Shown piece by piece: positions 1 through 8,918 of a DNA stretch of 64,000 bases (within the stretch, counting starts at the first letter, position 1; each line of letters begins with the position of its first letter). The stretch lies in contig JAIRVG010000078.1 in assembly GCA_031253995.1 (NCBI GenBank), forward strand, positions 1 to 64,000, read 5' to 3'. This DNA comes from Paucimonas sp. (GTDB taxonomy: Bacteria > Pseudomonadota > Gammaproteobacteria > Pseudomonadales > Pseudomonadaceae). The notes below the pieces were generated by a model. That model made no database searches. It was not told the origin of the DNA and saw nothing but the letters and a program-made list of their open reading frames with translations. Made by a program: the position numbers and the translations under genes.

Positions 1-35
1 GCTTCTCCATGTGAGAGTAGGTCATCGTCAAGATT
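1..35 (+). rRNA. rrf: 3' end of 5S rRNA (partial, truncated by window start)
   Basis: CCATGTGAGAGTAGGTCATCGTCAAGAT is the conserved 3' end of Pseudomonas 5S rRNA; a strong terminator follows. Confidence 0.9.
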
Positions 36-43
36 AAATTCCG

Positions 44-83
44 AAACCCCTATCTGCGTATGCAGGTAGGGGTTTTGTCTTTT
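44..83 (+). terminator. Rho-independent terminator of rRNA operon
   Basis: AAACCCCTATCTGC-GTAT-GCAGGTAGGGGTTTT hairpin followed by T-rich tract. Confidence 0.9.
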
Positions 84-135
84 CCGGGCCGAAAAGATCG
101 AAAGAAAATCGCGGGGCCAGGCCCCGCGAGGATGT

Positions 136-915
136 TCAGCCCGCAAGCTGAATGAAGGAGGCCAGTCGACCGCTGCGTAACATCTCATGGTAGCGATCAA
201 GGTCGTCGACCGTGTCCACTTCCAGCCAGCCGTTGTCGGTGAACGCCGCACGGGCGCTCCAGCCGTCGTCGATCAGGCTTTGCAGGAAGGTAGTCATGTA
301 CATGTTGTCGAAGTCCTTGCCATCGCGCAGCAAGGAACGGTCCATCTGATGCCATGCGCGGCGGAATGCGGCCACGTGATCACCACGAACCTTGATCAGG
401 CCCATGTACTGGCCCTGGATCTCGCTGTAGTCCTTGGGTTTGCGGCCCAGTTCGACGATGTAGCCGGCGGCGTCCAGCTTCAGGGTTTCGGCGTCGGCCA
501 AGGGATTGTCCATACGGATTTCCCAGAACCGGCGCCATTCCCGATCGATGGCGATTGCCAGTGGCGCATCGGTAGCCAGCAGGCTTTCCAGCACCGATGG
601 CTGGTAGATGATGTCGCCATACGCGATCAGCAGGTCTTCTCCGTCCACCATGAACTGTTCCGCACAGAAGAGGGTGGAAACCATGTTGGTTTCGGCGAAG
701 CGAGGGTTGATAACCAGTTCGGCGCCTTGATCCTGCAGGCACTCGGCGCGATAGCCGCCGACCAGCGTGATGTCATTCAGTCCTCGTGCATGCAGGACGT
801 CCAGTTGGCGGTGTAGCAAAGCCCGCCCCTGCAACTGCACCAGGCACTTCGGACGGTCGTCAGTGTAGGGGCGCAGACGCGTGCCTTGTCCGGCCGCCAG
901 AATGATCACGCGCAT
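136..915 (-). CDS. NTP transferase (CTP:phosphoglutamine/phosphocholine cytidylyltransferase-like)
   Basis: MRVIILAAGQGTRLRPYTDDRPKCLVQLQGRALLHRQL: sugar/choline-phosphate nucleotidyltransferase signature; ATG at 915 preferred over the longer ORF start at 996. Confidence 0.85.
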   Translation of the reverse strand: MRVIILAAGQGTRLRPYTDDRPKCLVQLQGRALLHRQLDVLHARGLNDITLVGGYRAECLQDQGAELVINPRFAETNMVSTLFCAEQFMVDGEDLLIAYGDIIYQPSVLESLLATDAPLAIAIDREWRRFWEIRMDNPLADAETLKLDAAGYIVELGRKPKDYSEIQGQYMGLIKVRGDHVAAFRRAWHQMDRSLLRDGKDFDNMYMTTFLQSLIDDGWSARAAFTDNGWLEVDTVDDLDRYHEMLRSGRLASFIQLAG

Positions 916-1556
916 GGTAGGTCCTTGAATGAAAAAAGATAACGTATGAGACGGCTGTCCAGGTCGGTGTTGTTCGACGGACGCTCGGGATGCCACATGA
1001 TGCCGACCCAGGGCAGATGCTCATGAGTCACGGCCTCGACGGAGCCATCAGCAGCCTGGACTCTGGCAAGGAGGGACGGGGCGAGGGTGTTCGGCACGAT
1101 GCCCCAGTTGTGGAAACTGTTCACCTCTGTGTACTGCTCGAAACGCTCATCGACGCCAAGGGGAACGACCGGATGCATGCAGCCAGCGTGCCCACCCAGC
1201 GGAACCAGGCTGCCACCGAGGAAGTGGTTGAGCATCTGCAGGCCGCGGCACACGCCCAGCACTGGCAGTCGCCGGGATCGGGCCAGTGACAGCAGGGCGG
1301 TTTCGGTGGCGTCGCGTTCCGGCGCAGTGTTGCTTGCCGCTGGCAAGTGCGCAAGATCGTTACCGCCACTGAGGATCAGCCCCTCGACCCCCTGTCGCAG
1401 TAGCCATGCCTCTGGATCAAGCAGTCTGTTGGGAACCGGCACCGGATCGATACCGAGACCTTCCAGCAAGACGGCCCATCGCTGGTCGAGGCAATCGCGG
1501 CGTTCGCCATGTCCGGCAATTGTTTCTACCCGCTGGGTGATCGCGATACGCATCAC
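906..1556 (-). CDS. Class I glutamine amidotransferase-fold hydrolase (peptidase C26 / gamma-glutamyl hydrolase-like)
   Basis: LILSGGNDL, GVCRGLQMLNHFLGG nucleophile elbow, and GIMWHPER His/Glu motif; overlaps both neighbours by a few nt. Confidence 0.88.
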   Translation of the reverse strand: MMRIAITQRVETIAGHGERRDCLDQRWAVLLEGLGIDPVPVPNRLLDPEAWLLRQGVEGLILSGGNDLAHLPAASNTAPERDATETALLSLARSRRLPVLGVCRGLQMLNHFLGGSLVPLGGHAGCMHPVVPLGVDERFEQYTEVNSFHNWGIVPNTLAPSLLARVQAADGSVEAVTHEHLPWVGIMWHPERPSNNTDLDSRLIRYLFSFKDLPCA

Positions 1557-4500
1557 TGGATCACCCTGATGGTGCGGTTGCCCGCATCCAGTTCCAGCAC
1601 CCTGGCACCGGCCAGGGCGTTGTAGTGGGTTTCGCCGACACCGAGGGCAGCTGGCAGTCCGAACTCGGCAGCGCGAATCGCCATGTGCGAGTTAGCGCCA
1701 CCATACATGGTGATCAGTCCCGCAATCTGTCGACCGAACAGCCAGTCGTAACCAGGGTCGGCTTGCGGGATCAGGGCGATGCGTCCTGCCAGGTCGTGTT
1801 CGTCGGCGCAGTGGCTGAGGTCGATGCAAGCGGCACGCACTTGTCCCGCACCAACGAAGTTGGGCTGGGTTGCCGGATAGAGGAACACCTTCAAGTCCTC
1901 GGCGGTGCAAAGCAGCGGCGGCAGTTCGATGGCTTGTAGCTGCTGGTGCAAGGCCTGGCTGGCCCGCGCGCTCGTGCGCAGCTGCTCCCCCATTACCGGG
2001 TTCGCAGAGGCATCGTCGGGCAAGGCAAGCAGGGTTTCGATGTCAAGGTAGGCCAGCTTCTCGCGGGGGATTCCCAGCGAGTCGGCCCAGGCGACCAGCT
2101 CATCGAGCGCCAGCGACAGGTTGCGGGTAAAGGCGAACTTTGCGTACTCGCGGCCCTCGATTGATTGGCGCAGGAAGCTTTCCAGGCTCTCGGGGTCGTG
2201 CGCCAGGCCATGTTCGGCAAGCGCGGCGACGAAGCGTGGTCGCGCCGCTTGCCAGAGGAGTCCGGTATTGTCCGTCACGTTGGCGTGCTGTTCGCTGACG
2301 TTGTCGACCAGGGGCCGCAGATAGCGTTCCGGGTCGGCGCGATAGCTCGGCGAATTGATGTCGTAGGTTCCGGGACGCAGGTGGCCGTATCGCTCGACGA
2401 AAGCCTCCCAGCTCAACTCCCCGCGAGCGCAGCTTTGTGCGTCGTGGGTCAGCTGGTGGCTGACCGTGCGGATGGAGTTGAGGAAGTCGTCCATTTCCGC
2501 CTCGCTCAACACCCCGCTGCTGACAGCCGAGCGCAGCAACGTGACGGCGACGAAGGCGCTGCGTGCCAGATGGGCAAATGGCAGGGTGCCATAGGTGCGG
2601 CAATCGAAGAGCAGGGCGCGGACTTTCGCCAGCGCTGGCATTGCGTGCTGGCGCAGTTGTTCGAAACGCTGCTCCAGTTTGTGGATCTGCGCCAGATCGC
2701 CACCACTGCGGCGTATTGCCTGGGCGCTGATATCACGAAGTCCTGCACGCAACCGATCGATCTCGTCGTGGGAAAACCCACCCTCCGTGGCCAGGCGTTG
2801 ACGCCAGCGATCGAAGTCGAGGGCGAAGCAGGTCGGGACCACATCGAACTCGACCTTGTCGTGCAGATGGGGATGGCGCTCCAGCCAGCCAAGGTAGAAA
2901 TCCACCAGGCGGGTGGCCAGTGCTTCGTCCAGCGTTGCGGGAATGAACGAGTTGAAGCTGGCACGGATATTCACGTAGGGATGGCCGGCGAAGTTGACCA
3001 GCAGCGGTGCAGGACGCACGTCCCGGTAGCCGTATTCCGCCCGCTGGGTCGCCCAGGTCTCGTCCATGATCAGGTGCCGGTAGAGGCTGGAAGCGAGGGG
3101 GTGGGGCCTGGTGCCGATGATCTCGGCCGGGTTCCAGTCCGGCATGATGCCGAACAGTGCTCGCGTGCCTGCCATGAAGGGTGACGGCGCCTGCAAGTGC
3201 TCGAACTGTTGGCTGGCCTTGTCCAGATGGGCGTAGATCTGCTCGTCGCCACCCTCCCGGCGCGAATGATCCACCGCGATCGGACGGACCTGGAGGATAT
3301 GCAGGCCTGCTTCGGCGGTGATGGCGAACTCCACGTCGAGCGAGTCGTAGCCCAGCAGCCCTTCGATTTCCCGCAGCGCGGGCAGCAGGCTCTGCAGGTT
3401 ATGCGGAATGTTACTGCTGAGATCGTCGGCGCGACGTTGTATCACCAGGGTCTTGTGCTGGTCGCTGGTACCACTGGTGATGGACTCGGTACTGCCGCTG
3501 ACATCGTCGTAGTTGACCAGGTAGTACGGAGCGCCGCTGCTCAGGCCGCGGGTGAAGGCGACGCCGCTGACCAGCACGTCATCCAGCATCGGTTGAACCA
3601 GCACCTGGTTCTGCGGGTTGTTGTCCGGGTAGGAGTCAATGACCTGTTCGATGGCGTCGCGCAGTGTGGTTGGCTCACTGCCGTCGATGTCCAGCAGGCT
3701 GGCGTACGCTCCCGCGTTGGAGTGGCTGAAACCATCCTCCGACAGCGCGCTGCTGCGAATCACCAGGCGTTGCTGGGGGAAGTGCGCCTGGATTCCGTCC
3801 AGTACCTTTCCTTCGTTCTCCCGCCATTGCGCCACGGTAAAACTGACCTGGTCCTCGATGCGGCTGCAGCGGACCATGCGCCGCAGGCGGCGCAGGGTCT
3901 GGGCCTTGGTGCCGAGGACGAAGTGGGCCAGGTCGCGGGGCTCGTTGAGTTCGGCCCAGTCGCCTTGCACATCGATTGCTTCGACGCTCAGGCCATTGCA
4001 ACGCAGCATCTCTACCAGGTCGGACAGGTTGCCCTTGCGGAACTGCTGTTGCAGCGCAACCTTGTGCTCCAGGAGGAAGGCGATGGCATTGGGTCCGAAA
4101 TGAACGCAGCCGACGAACTCGGCCGAGGCGAGGGCAGGTGATATGTCCGCGCCCAGGCGGGTGATGACCTGCTTGTGCAGGGATACCTTTTCGCAGCGTT
4201 CAAGGTCTACCCCGGTACGTCCCGCGAAACGGGTGCGCCAGTGGCTGTCCACTGCGACGCAGACATCAGCCTGGCTGGCACTCAGCGCGGTAGCCAGGCT
4301 GCGGCGGAACAGCACGTCGGAATAGCACACCAGGCAACGCTGTTGCTCGCTGAGGTCGACCTGGAGGAACGAGAACGCCGCCTGGGTGGACTGCCAGTCG
4401 GCGTTCTCCCAGTAGTGCAACTGCGGATAACGTTCGCGGACCGATTCGAGCCGGTAGCCACCGACGAAATGTACGGTGGACATGAGCGAGTCCGTGGCCT

Positions 4501-4609
4501 GGATCTGCCAGTCGATGACCCGGGTATGCCCGGAAGCACTGCGCAGCGCGGAGTGTTCATCGCCTTGATAGGGCCGGCCCGCGCCCAGGAAAATTACCGA
4601 TGACTGCAT
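1553..4609 (-). CDS. PEP synthase-like kinase (glutamine-kinase-like) with N-terminal nucleotidyltransferase-like domain
   Basis: N-term VHFVGGYRLESV...DWAELNEPRDLAHF resembles the NTP transferase fold; then VIRSSALSEDGFSHSNAGAYAS (PEP/pyruvate-binding ATP-grasp), DVEFAI...LHILQVRPI, and C-terminal GGANSHMAIRAAEFGLPAALGVG (PEP-utilising mobile domain, catalytic His). Confidence 0.85.
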   Translation of the reverse strand: MQSSVIFLGAGRPYQGDEHSALRSASGHTRVIDWQIQATDSLMSTVHFVGGYRLESVRERYPQLHYWENADWQSTQAAFSFLQVDLSEQQRCLVCYSDVLFRRSLATALSASQADVCVAVDSHWRTRFAGRTGVDLERCEKVSLHKQVITRLGADISPALASAEFVGCVHFGPNAIAFLLEHKVALQQQFRKGNLSDLVEMLRCNGLSVEAIDVQGDWAELNEPRDLAHFVLGTKAQTLRRLRRMVRCSRIEDQVSFTVAQWRENEGKVLDGIQAHFPQQRLVIRSSALSEDGFSHSNAGAYASLLDIDGSEPTTLRDAIEQVIDSYPDNNPQNQVLVQPMLDDVLVSGVAFTRGLSSGAPYYLVNYDDVSGSTESITSGTSDQHKTLVIQRRADDLSSNIPHNLQSLLPALREIEGLLGYDSLDVEFAITAEAGLHILQVRPIAVDHSRREGGDEQIYAHLDKASQQFEHLQAPSPFMAGTRALFGIMPDWNPAEIIGTRPHPLASSLYRHLIMDETWATQRAEYGYRDVRPAPLLVNFAGHPYVNIRASFNSFIPATLDEALATRLVDFYLGWLERHPHLHDKVEFDVVPTCFALDFDRWRQRLATEGGFSHDEIDRLRAGLRDISAQAIRRSGGDLAQIHKLEQRFEQLRQHAMPALAKVRALLFDCRTYGTLPFAHLARSAFVAVTLLRSAVSSGVLSEAEMDDFLNSIRTVSHQLTHDAQSCARGELSWEAFVERYGHLRPGTYDINSPSYRADPERYLRPLVDNVSEQHANVTDNTGLLWQAARPRFVAALAEHGLAHDPESLESFLRQSIEGREYAKFAFTRNLSLALDELVAWADSLGIPREKLAYLDIETLLALPDDASANPVMGEQLRTSARASQALHQQLQAIELPPLLCTAEDLKVFLYPATQPNFVGAGQVRAACIDLSHCADEHDLAGRIALIPQADPGYDWLFGRQIAGLITMYGGANSHMAIRAAEFGLPAALGVGETHYNALAGARVLELDAGNRTIRVIQ

Positions 4610-4630
4610 CTTCTAGCGCTCGTTCCTTCG

Positions 4631-4656
4631 AAAAAAAACCACCTGGCGGTGGTTTT
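4631..4656 (-). terminator. Rho-independent terminator downstream of queD
   Basis: AAAACCACC-TGGC-GGTGGTTTT hairpin with a T tract when read on the minus strand. Confidence 0.8.
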
Positions 4657-4669
4657 CAAGGATGTCACA

Positions 4670-5035
4670 TCATTCGCCCTGATAAATACAGCCACTCGTG
4701 CAGGTCTCGTGAATCCGCACCTTGCTCAATTCAGGCAACAGCGGCTTGACCTGGTCCCAGATCCATTTGGCGATCACTTCGCTGGTGGGATTCTCCAGGC
4801 CAGGAATGTCGTTCAGGTAGTTGTGGTCCAGTTGCTCATAGAGCGGCTTGAAGATCGCCTTGATCTCGGAGAAGTCACGAATCCAGCCGGTATGTGGATC
4901 CAGCGGGCCGGTCAGGTGCAGGGCGACCTTGAACGAATGGCCGTGCAGGCGGCCACACTTGTGGCCGGCGGGGACGTTCGGCAGGCGGTGTGCCGACTCG
5001 AAGGTAAATTCCTTGAAAATTTCCAAAATAATCAA
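4670..5035 (-). CDS. queD: 6-carboxytetrahydropterin synthase QueD
   Basis: [28 protein letters not shown]...LDHNYLND...[11 protein letters not shown]...ETCTSGCIY. Confidence 0.93.
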   Translation of the reverse strand: MIILEIFKEFTFESAHRLPNVPAGHKCGRLHGHSFKVALHLTGPLDPHTGWIRDFSEIKAIFKPLYEQLDHNYLNDIPGLENPTSEVIAKWIWDQVKPLLPELSKVRIHETCTSGCIYQGE

Positions 5036-5077
5036 CTCTGAGAACCAATGCTGGGACGCAGTTTACCAGCAAGGCCG

Positions 5078-6157
5078 TTACAAGGCTTGCAGATGGTCGG
5101 CCAGGGTGCCGCGGGCCACCAGTTCGAGAAAACTGTCGCCCAGGCGCCGGCTTTCGTCCATCGCCGTATGCCAGTAGCGCTGGCGGGCCGCGGCATCGCC
5201 CATGAAACGCTTGAAGTCGCTGCGGTCTGGCAGTTTGCCGTAAGGCAGGCGCGCCAGGTACTGCGGCGAGGGCGCCAGCAGCAACACATCCCGCAGGCGT
5301 TCGGCGTCGCCACGGCGCCAGGGCAGGGCCTTGTCGAACCAGCCGGGAATCACCTTGTCGGTGAAATGCGGGTAGAGCACGATGTCCTCGCCGCTGTAGG
5401 GCAGGTCCAGGTGATAGTCGAGCAGGCCGCCATCGCGATAGGTGCCGGCGCCGGCCCCGGGGATATCGCGCACGCCTTCCATCACCATGGGGATCGAGCC
5501 GGAGGCCAGCAGGGCATGGCGCAGGTTCTCGCCGGCCAGCGGCAGGTAGCGCGACGGGAAGTCGGTCAGCGCCTGTAGCGGCGGTGCGCTGCGCGCGTCA
5601 TGCAGGATGACCCGCTCGAAATGGCGGGCCAGCCGTGGCCGGCCGATCAGGTTGTCCGCGATCACCGACGACAGGCCGATGCCCAGGCGCCCGCGATGGT
5701 CGTCGGCGAGCAGGCCGTGACTCTTGACCACGACGATATTCAGGCGGTAGTCGGGATTGTCGAGGATCCTCGCATCTCGTCCCTCCAGCAGGTCGTCGAG
5801 CATGCGCTGGCAACTCAAGGAAACTTCGCTCGGGGTCACGCCCTTGGCGAAGTCCTGCGCGGTGTACAGCTCGCCGAGGCGGCGAATGGCGCTGGCCGGA
5901 TCGGGCAGGCAGGCACTGGCGAAACGCCAGGAACCGATGGACGCGCCGATCAGCGCTCGCTCCCTCGCGGCGCCCGGCAGCCATTCACCGAACAGCGCCA
6001 GGTCCAGTCCCTGGATGCCCAGGGCCTTAGGTCCACCCGCCGCCCCTGGCAATACACCGACATCCGCAGCGCTCAAGCCGCGCTGGCGAATCCGCGCCAG
6101 TGCGCGTTTGCCGGCCTTGAGGGTCAACGCGGGATATTTGCTGTGGATGGCGGTCAT
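5078..6157 (-). CDS. Patatin-like phospholipase family protein
   Basis: GVLPGAAGGPKALGIQGLD glycine-rich loop, GASIGSWR nucleophile Ser, downstream YRDGGLLDYH Asp-Gly motif. Confidence 0.82.
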   Translation of the reverse strand: MTAIHSKYPALTLKAGKRALARIRQRGLSAADVGVLPGAAGGPKALGIQGLDLALFGEWLPGAARERALIGASIGSWRFASACLPDPASAIRRLGELYTAQDFAKGVTPSEVSLSCQRMLDDLLEGRDARILDNPDYRLNIVVVKSHGLLADDHRGRLGIGLSSVIADNLIGRPRLARHFERVILHDARSAPPLQALTDFPSRYLPLAGENLRHALLASGSIPMVMEGVRDIPGAGAGTYRDGGLLDYHLDLPYSGEDIVLYPHFTDKVIPGWFDKALPWRRGDAERLRDVLLLAPSPQYLARLPYGKLPDRSDFKRFMGDAAARQRYWHTAMDESRRLGDSFLELVARGTLADHLQAL

Positions 6158-6199
6158 ACGGCTCTCGCTGTGCTCTGCGCTATCATGGCGCCAGCTGTT

Positions 6200-6215
6200 T
6201 TCAGGTTCAATTAAG
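6200..6215 (+). promoter_or_regulatory. Candidate BqsR/PmrA-type tandem operator TTCAG-N6-TTAAG
   Basis: Direct repeat with 11-nt period upstream of the PepSY/two-component operon; close to the reported BqsR motif TTAAG-N6-TTAAG. Confidence 0.45.
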
Positions 6216-6270
6216 TTCGCTTCGATAGACTTTCCACCGTACCCGATTGATCCCTGTGGAGGAAACCAAC

Positions 6271-6579
6271 ATGAAGACCCTGACCGCCCTGTTCGCTACC
6301 GCTGCCCTGGCCCTGAGCGCCAACGTCGCCCTGGCCAAGGACGTACAACCCGATGAAGTGGTGAAGCTGGTGCAGAGCAAGCAGATCCAGTCCCTCGACG
6401 AGCTCAAGCAGAAAGCCCTGGCCAAGCACCCCGGTGCCACGGTCAAGGACAGCGAGCTGGAAAACGAATACGGCCGCTACATCTACAAGGTCGAACTGCG
6501 TGACGCGCAGAACGTCGAATGGGACGTGGACATGGACGCCAAGACCGGCGAGATCCTCAAGGACGCCCAGGACCACTGA
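6271..6579 (+). CDS. PepSY domain-containing periplasmic protein
   Basis: Signal peptide MKTLTALFATAALALSANVALA; YIYKVELRDAQNVEWDVDMDAKTGEIL PepSY core. Confidence 0.85.
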   Translation: MKTLTALFATAALALSANVALAKDVQPDEVVKLVQSKQIQSLDELKQKALAKHPGATVKDSELENEYGRYIYKVELRDAQNVEWDVDMDAKTGEILKDAQDH

Positions 6580-6893
6580 TGCCGCACCTTGCGCAAACCG
6601 CCCGCTGGCTAGCCCTCGTGCTGCTGGCGGGCTGCTCGCTGGCCCTGGCCCGCGACCTCGATCAGGACGAAGCCCTGCACCTGCGTCGCGAGGGCGTCAT
6701 CCTGCCTCTCGAACAGCTGCTGCAGTCCGCCCTGGGGCGTTATCCCGGGGCGCGCCTGCTGGAAGCCGAACTGGAAGAGGACGATGATATCTATGTCTAT
6801 GAAGTCGAACTGCTGACCAACGAAGGCGTGGTCCGCGAGATCAAGCTCGATGCCGCCAAGGGCACGCTGCTCAAAGATGAGGAAGATGACTGA
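6579..6893 (+). CDS. Second PepSY domain-containing secreted protein
   Basis: Signal peptide, [33 protein letters not shown] overlap with the previous gene. Confidence 0.82.
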   Translation: MPHLAQTARWLALVLLAGCSLALARDLDQDEALHLRREGVILPLEQLLQSALGRYPGARLLEAELEEDDDIYVYEVELLTNEGVVREIKLDAAKGTLLKDEEDD

Positions 6894-7561
6894 TGCGCTT
6901 GCTGCTGGTCGAGGATAACGTCTCACTTGCGGACGAGCTGACCGCGAGCCTGCAACGCCAAGGCTACGCGGTGGACTGGCTGGCCGATGGTCGCGATGCC
7001 GTCTACCAGGGCGCCAGCGAACCCTATGACCTGATCGTGCTGGACCTCGGCCTGCCCGGCGTGCCCGGCCTGGAAGTGCTGCAACAGTGGCGCGCCGGCG
7101 GCCTGGTGACACCGGTGCTGATCCTGACCGCGCGCGGCTCCTGGGCCGATCGCATCGAGGGGCTCAAGGCCGGCGCCGATGACTACCTGAGCAAGCCCTT
7201 CCATCCCGAAGAGCTGCAACTGCGCATCCAGGCCCTGCTGCGCCGCGCTCGCGGCCTGGCCAACCAGCCGACCCTGGAGGCCGCCGGCCTGCACCTGGAC
7301 GAAGGCCGCCAATGTGTCAGCCGCGGTGACGAAGATGTGCAACTGACCGCTGCGGAGTTCCGCCTGCTGCGCTATTTCATGCTGCACCCGCAACAGATCC
7401 TCTCCAAGAGCCATCTCGCCGAACACCTCTACAACGGTGAAACCGAGCGCGACTCCAATGTCCTCGAGGTCCACGTCAACCACCTGCGCCGCAAGCTCGG
7501 CCGTGGCGTGGTCGAGACCCATCGTGGCCAGGGCTACCGGTTTGGCGGGGCGGTGGAGTGA
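6893..7561 (+). CDS. OmpR-family response regulator
   Basis: [19 protein letters not shown] domain, C-terminal winged helix [14 protein letters not shown]...[11 protein letters not shown]. Confidence 0.93.
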   Translation: MRLLLVEDNVSLADELTASLQRQGYAVDWLADGRDAVYQGASEPYDLIVLDLGLPGVPGLEVLQQWRAGGLVTPVLILTARGSWADRIEGLKAGADDYLSKPFHPEELQLRIQALLRRARGLANQPTLEAAGLHLDEGRQCVSRGDEDVQLTAAEFRLLRYFMLHPQQILSKSHLAEHLYNGETERDSNVLEVHVNHLRRKLGRGVVETHRGQGYRFGGAVE

Positions 7562-8880
7562 AGTCGATCCAGTCGCGTCTCAGCCTTGGACTGGCGGGAA
7601 CGCTGGTGGTGGTCGGACTCGGCCTGGCCCAGGTCAGCCTGTGGCTGTTCGAGGTCGGCCTGCACCGCTACCTGGAAAGTGGCCTGCGCAAGGAAAGCGA
7701 AAACCTGCTGGTGGCCCTGATTCAGGGCCAGAACGGCCTGGAGCTGGATCAGCGACGGATTTCCGCGGCCTACAACCGGCAGTTCTCCGGTTACTACTTC
7801 CGCATCGATTTCGACGGCAAGGCCTGGCGCTCGCGCTCGCTGTGGGATACCGAATTGCCACGGCCGAATGCTGCCGGCCTGCGCGATGGTCTCGAACCGG
7901 GTCCGGAGGGTCAGCAACTGCTGGTGCTGCGCGCGGACTACAAGCGTCAGGGCCAGGCCATTTCCATCAGCGTCGCGCAGGACTACAGCCCCATGCGCGA
8001 CGGTTTTCGCCGCATGCAGCAGATCGGCCTGGGCCTGGGGTTGCTGGCCCTGGTCATGGTCCTGATCCTGCAACGGCTGATCGTCAAGCGATCGCTGGCG
8101 CCACTCGAACGCTCGCGACAACAGATCGCCCAACTGCAGCAGGGCAAGCGCACCCAGCTGGACAGCGAAGTGCCCAGCGAGCTGGAGCCGCTGGTGGCGC
8201 AGATCAACCACCTGCTGGCCCACACCGAGGACAGTCTGCGCCGCTCGCGCAATGCCCTCGGCAATCTCGGCCATGCCCTCAAGACGCCGCTGGCGGTACT
8301 GCTCAGCCTGGCCTCCAGCGAGCGCCTGCGGCAATCGCCGGAGCTGGCCGCGCAACTGCGCGAGCAACTGGAGCAGATCCAGCAGCGCCTCAGCCGCGAG
8401 CTGAACCGTGCGCGCCTGGCCGGTGACGCCCTGCCCGGTGCGCATTTCGACTGTGACGGAGAGTTGCCAGGGCTGCTCTCGACCCTGGGCATGATCCATG
8501 GCGATGGCCTGCTGATCCGCCGTGACGTCCCGGCTGGACTGTCCTTGCCGTGGGACCGTGAAGACTTGCTGGAACTGCTCGGCAACCTGCTGGACAACGC
8601 CTGCAAATGGGCGGACAGCGAGGTCTGCCTGGGTATCCGCCAGGCCGCGGACAATTATCAGCTATGGGTCGACGACGACGGTCCGGGCATTCCCGAGGAT
8701 GCCCGCCAGGGTGTGCTGGAGCGCGGTGCGCGGCTGGACGAGCAGGTTGCCGGGCATGGCCTGGGGCTGGGGATCGTGCGGGATATCGTCGAGGCCTGGC
8801 ATGGCCGGATGGACCTGCGGGAGAGTCCGCAGGGCGGGTTGCGGGTATATATCGAGTTGCCGCGCAGGGCAGGGCGCTAG
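7558..8880 (+). CDS. Sensor histidine kinase (two TM helices, PhoQ/BqsS-like architecture)
   Basis: GTG start overlapping the RR stop; [15 protein letters not shown]-box, [13 protein letters not shown]-box, [17 protein letters not shown]. Confidence 0.92.
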   Translation: MKSIQSRLSLGLAGTLVVVGLGLAQVSLWLFEVGLHRYLESGLRKESENLLVALIQGQNGLELDQRRISAAYNRQFSGYYFRIDFDGKAWRSRSLWDTELPRPNAAGLRDGLEPGPEGQQLLVLRADYKRQGQAISISVAQDYSPMRDGFRRMQQIGLGLGLLALVMVLILQRLIVKRSLAPLERSRQQIAQLQQGKRTQLDSEVPSELEPLVAQINHLLAHTEDSLRRSRNALGNLGHALKTPLAVLLSLASSERLRQSPELAAQLREQLEQIQQRLSRELNRARLAGDALPGAHFDCDGELPGLLSTLGMIHGDGLLIRRDVPAGLSLPWDREDLLELLGNLLDNACKWADSEVCLGIRQAADNYQLWVDDDGPGIPEDARQGVLERGARLDEQVAGHGLGLGIVRDIVEAWHGRMDLRESPQGGLRVYIELPRRAGR

Positions 8881-8918
8881 ACCGCAAGTGCGTCGCGATC
8901 CGCGCCGTCCCTGCTAAA

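Noticed and set aside
187-816. Long plus-strand ORF over the cytidylyltransferase gene
   Set aside because: Antisense shadow ORF of high-GC coding DNA; no domain signature, while the minus-strand protein has clear motifs.
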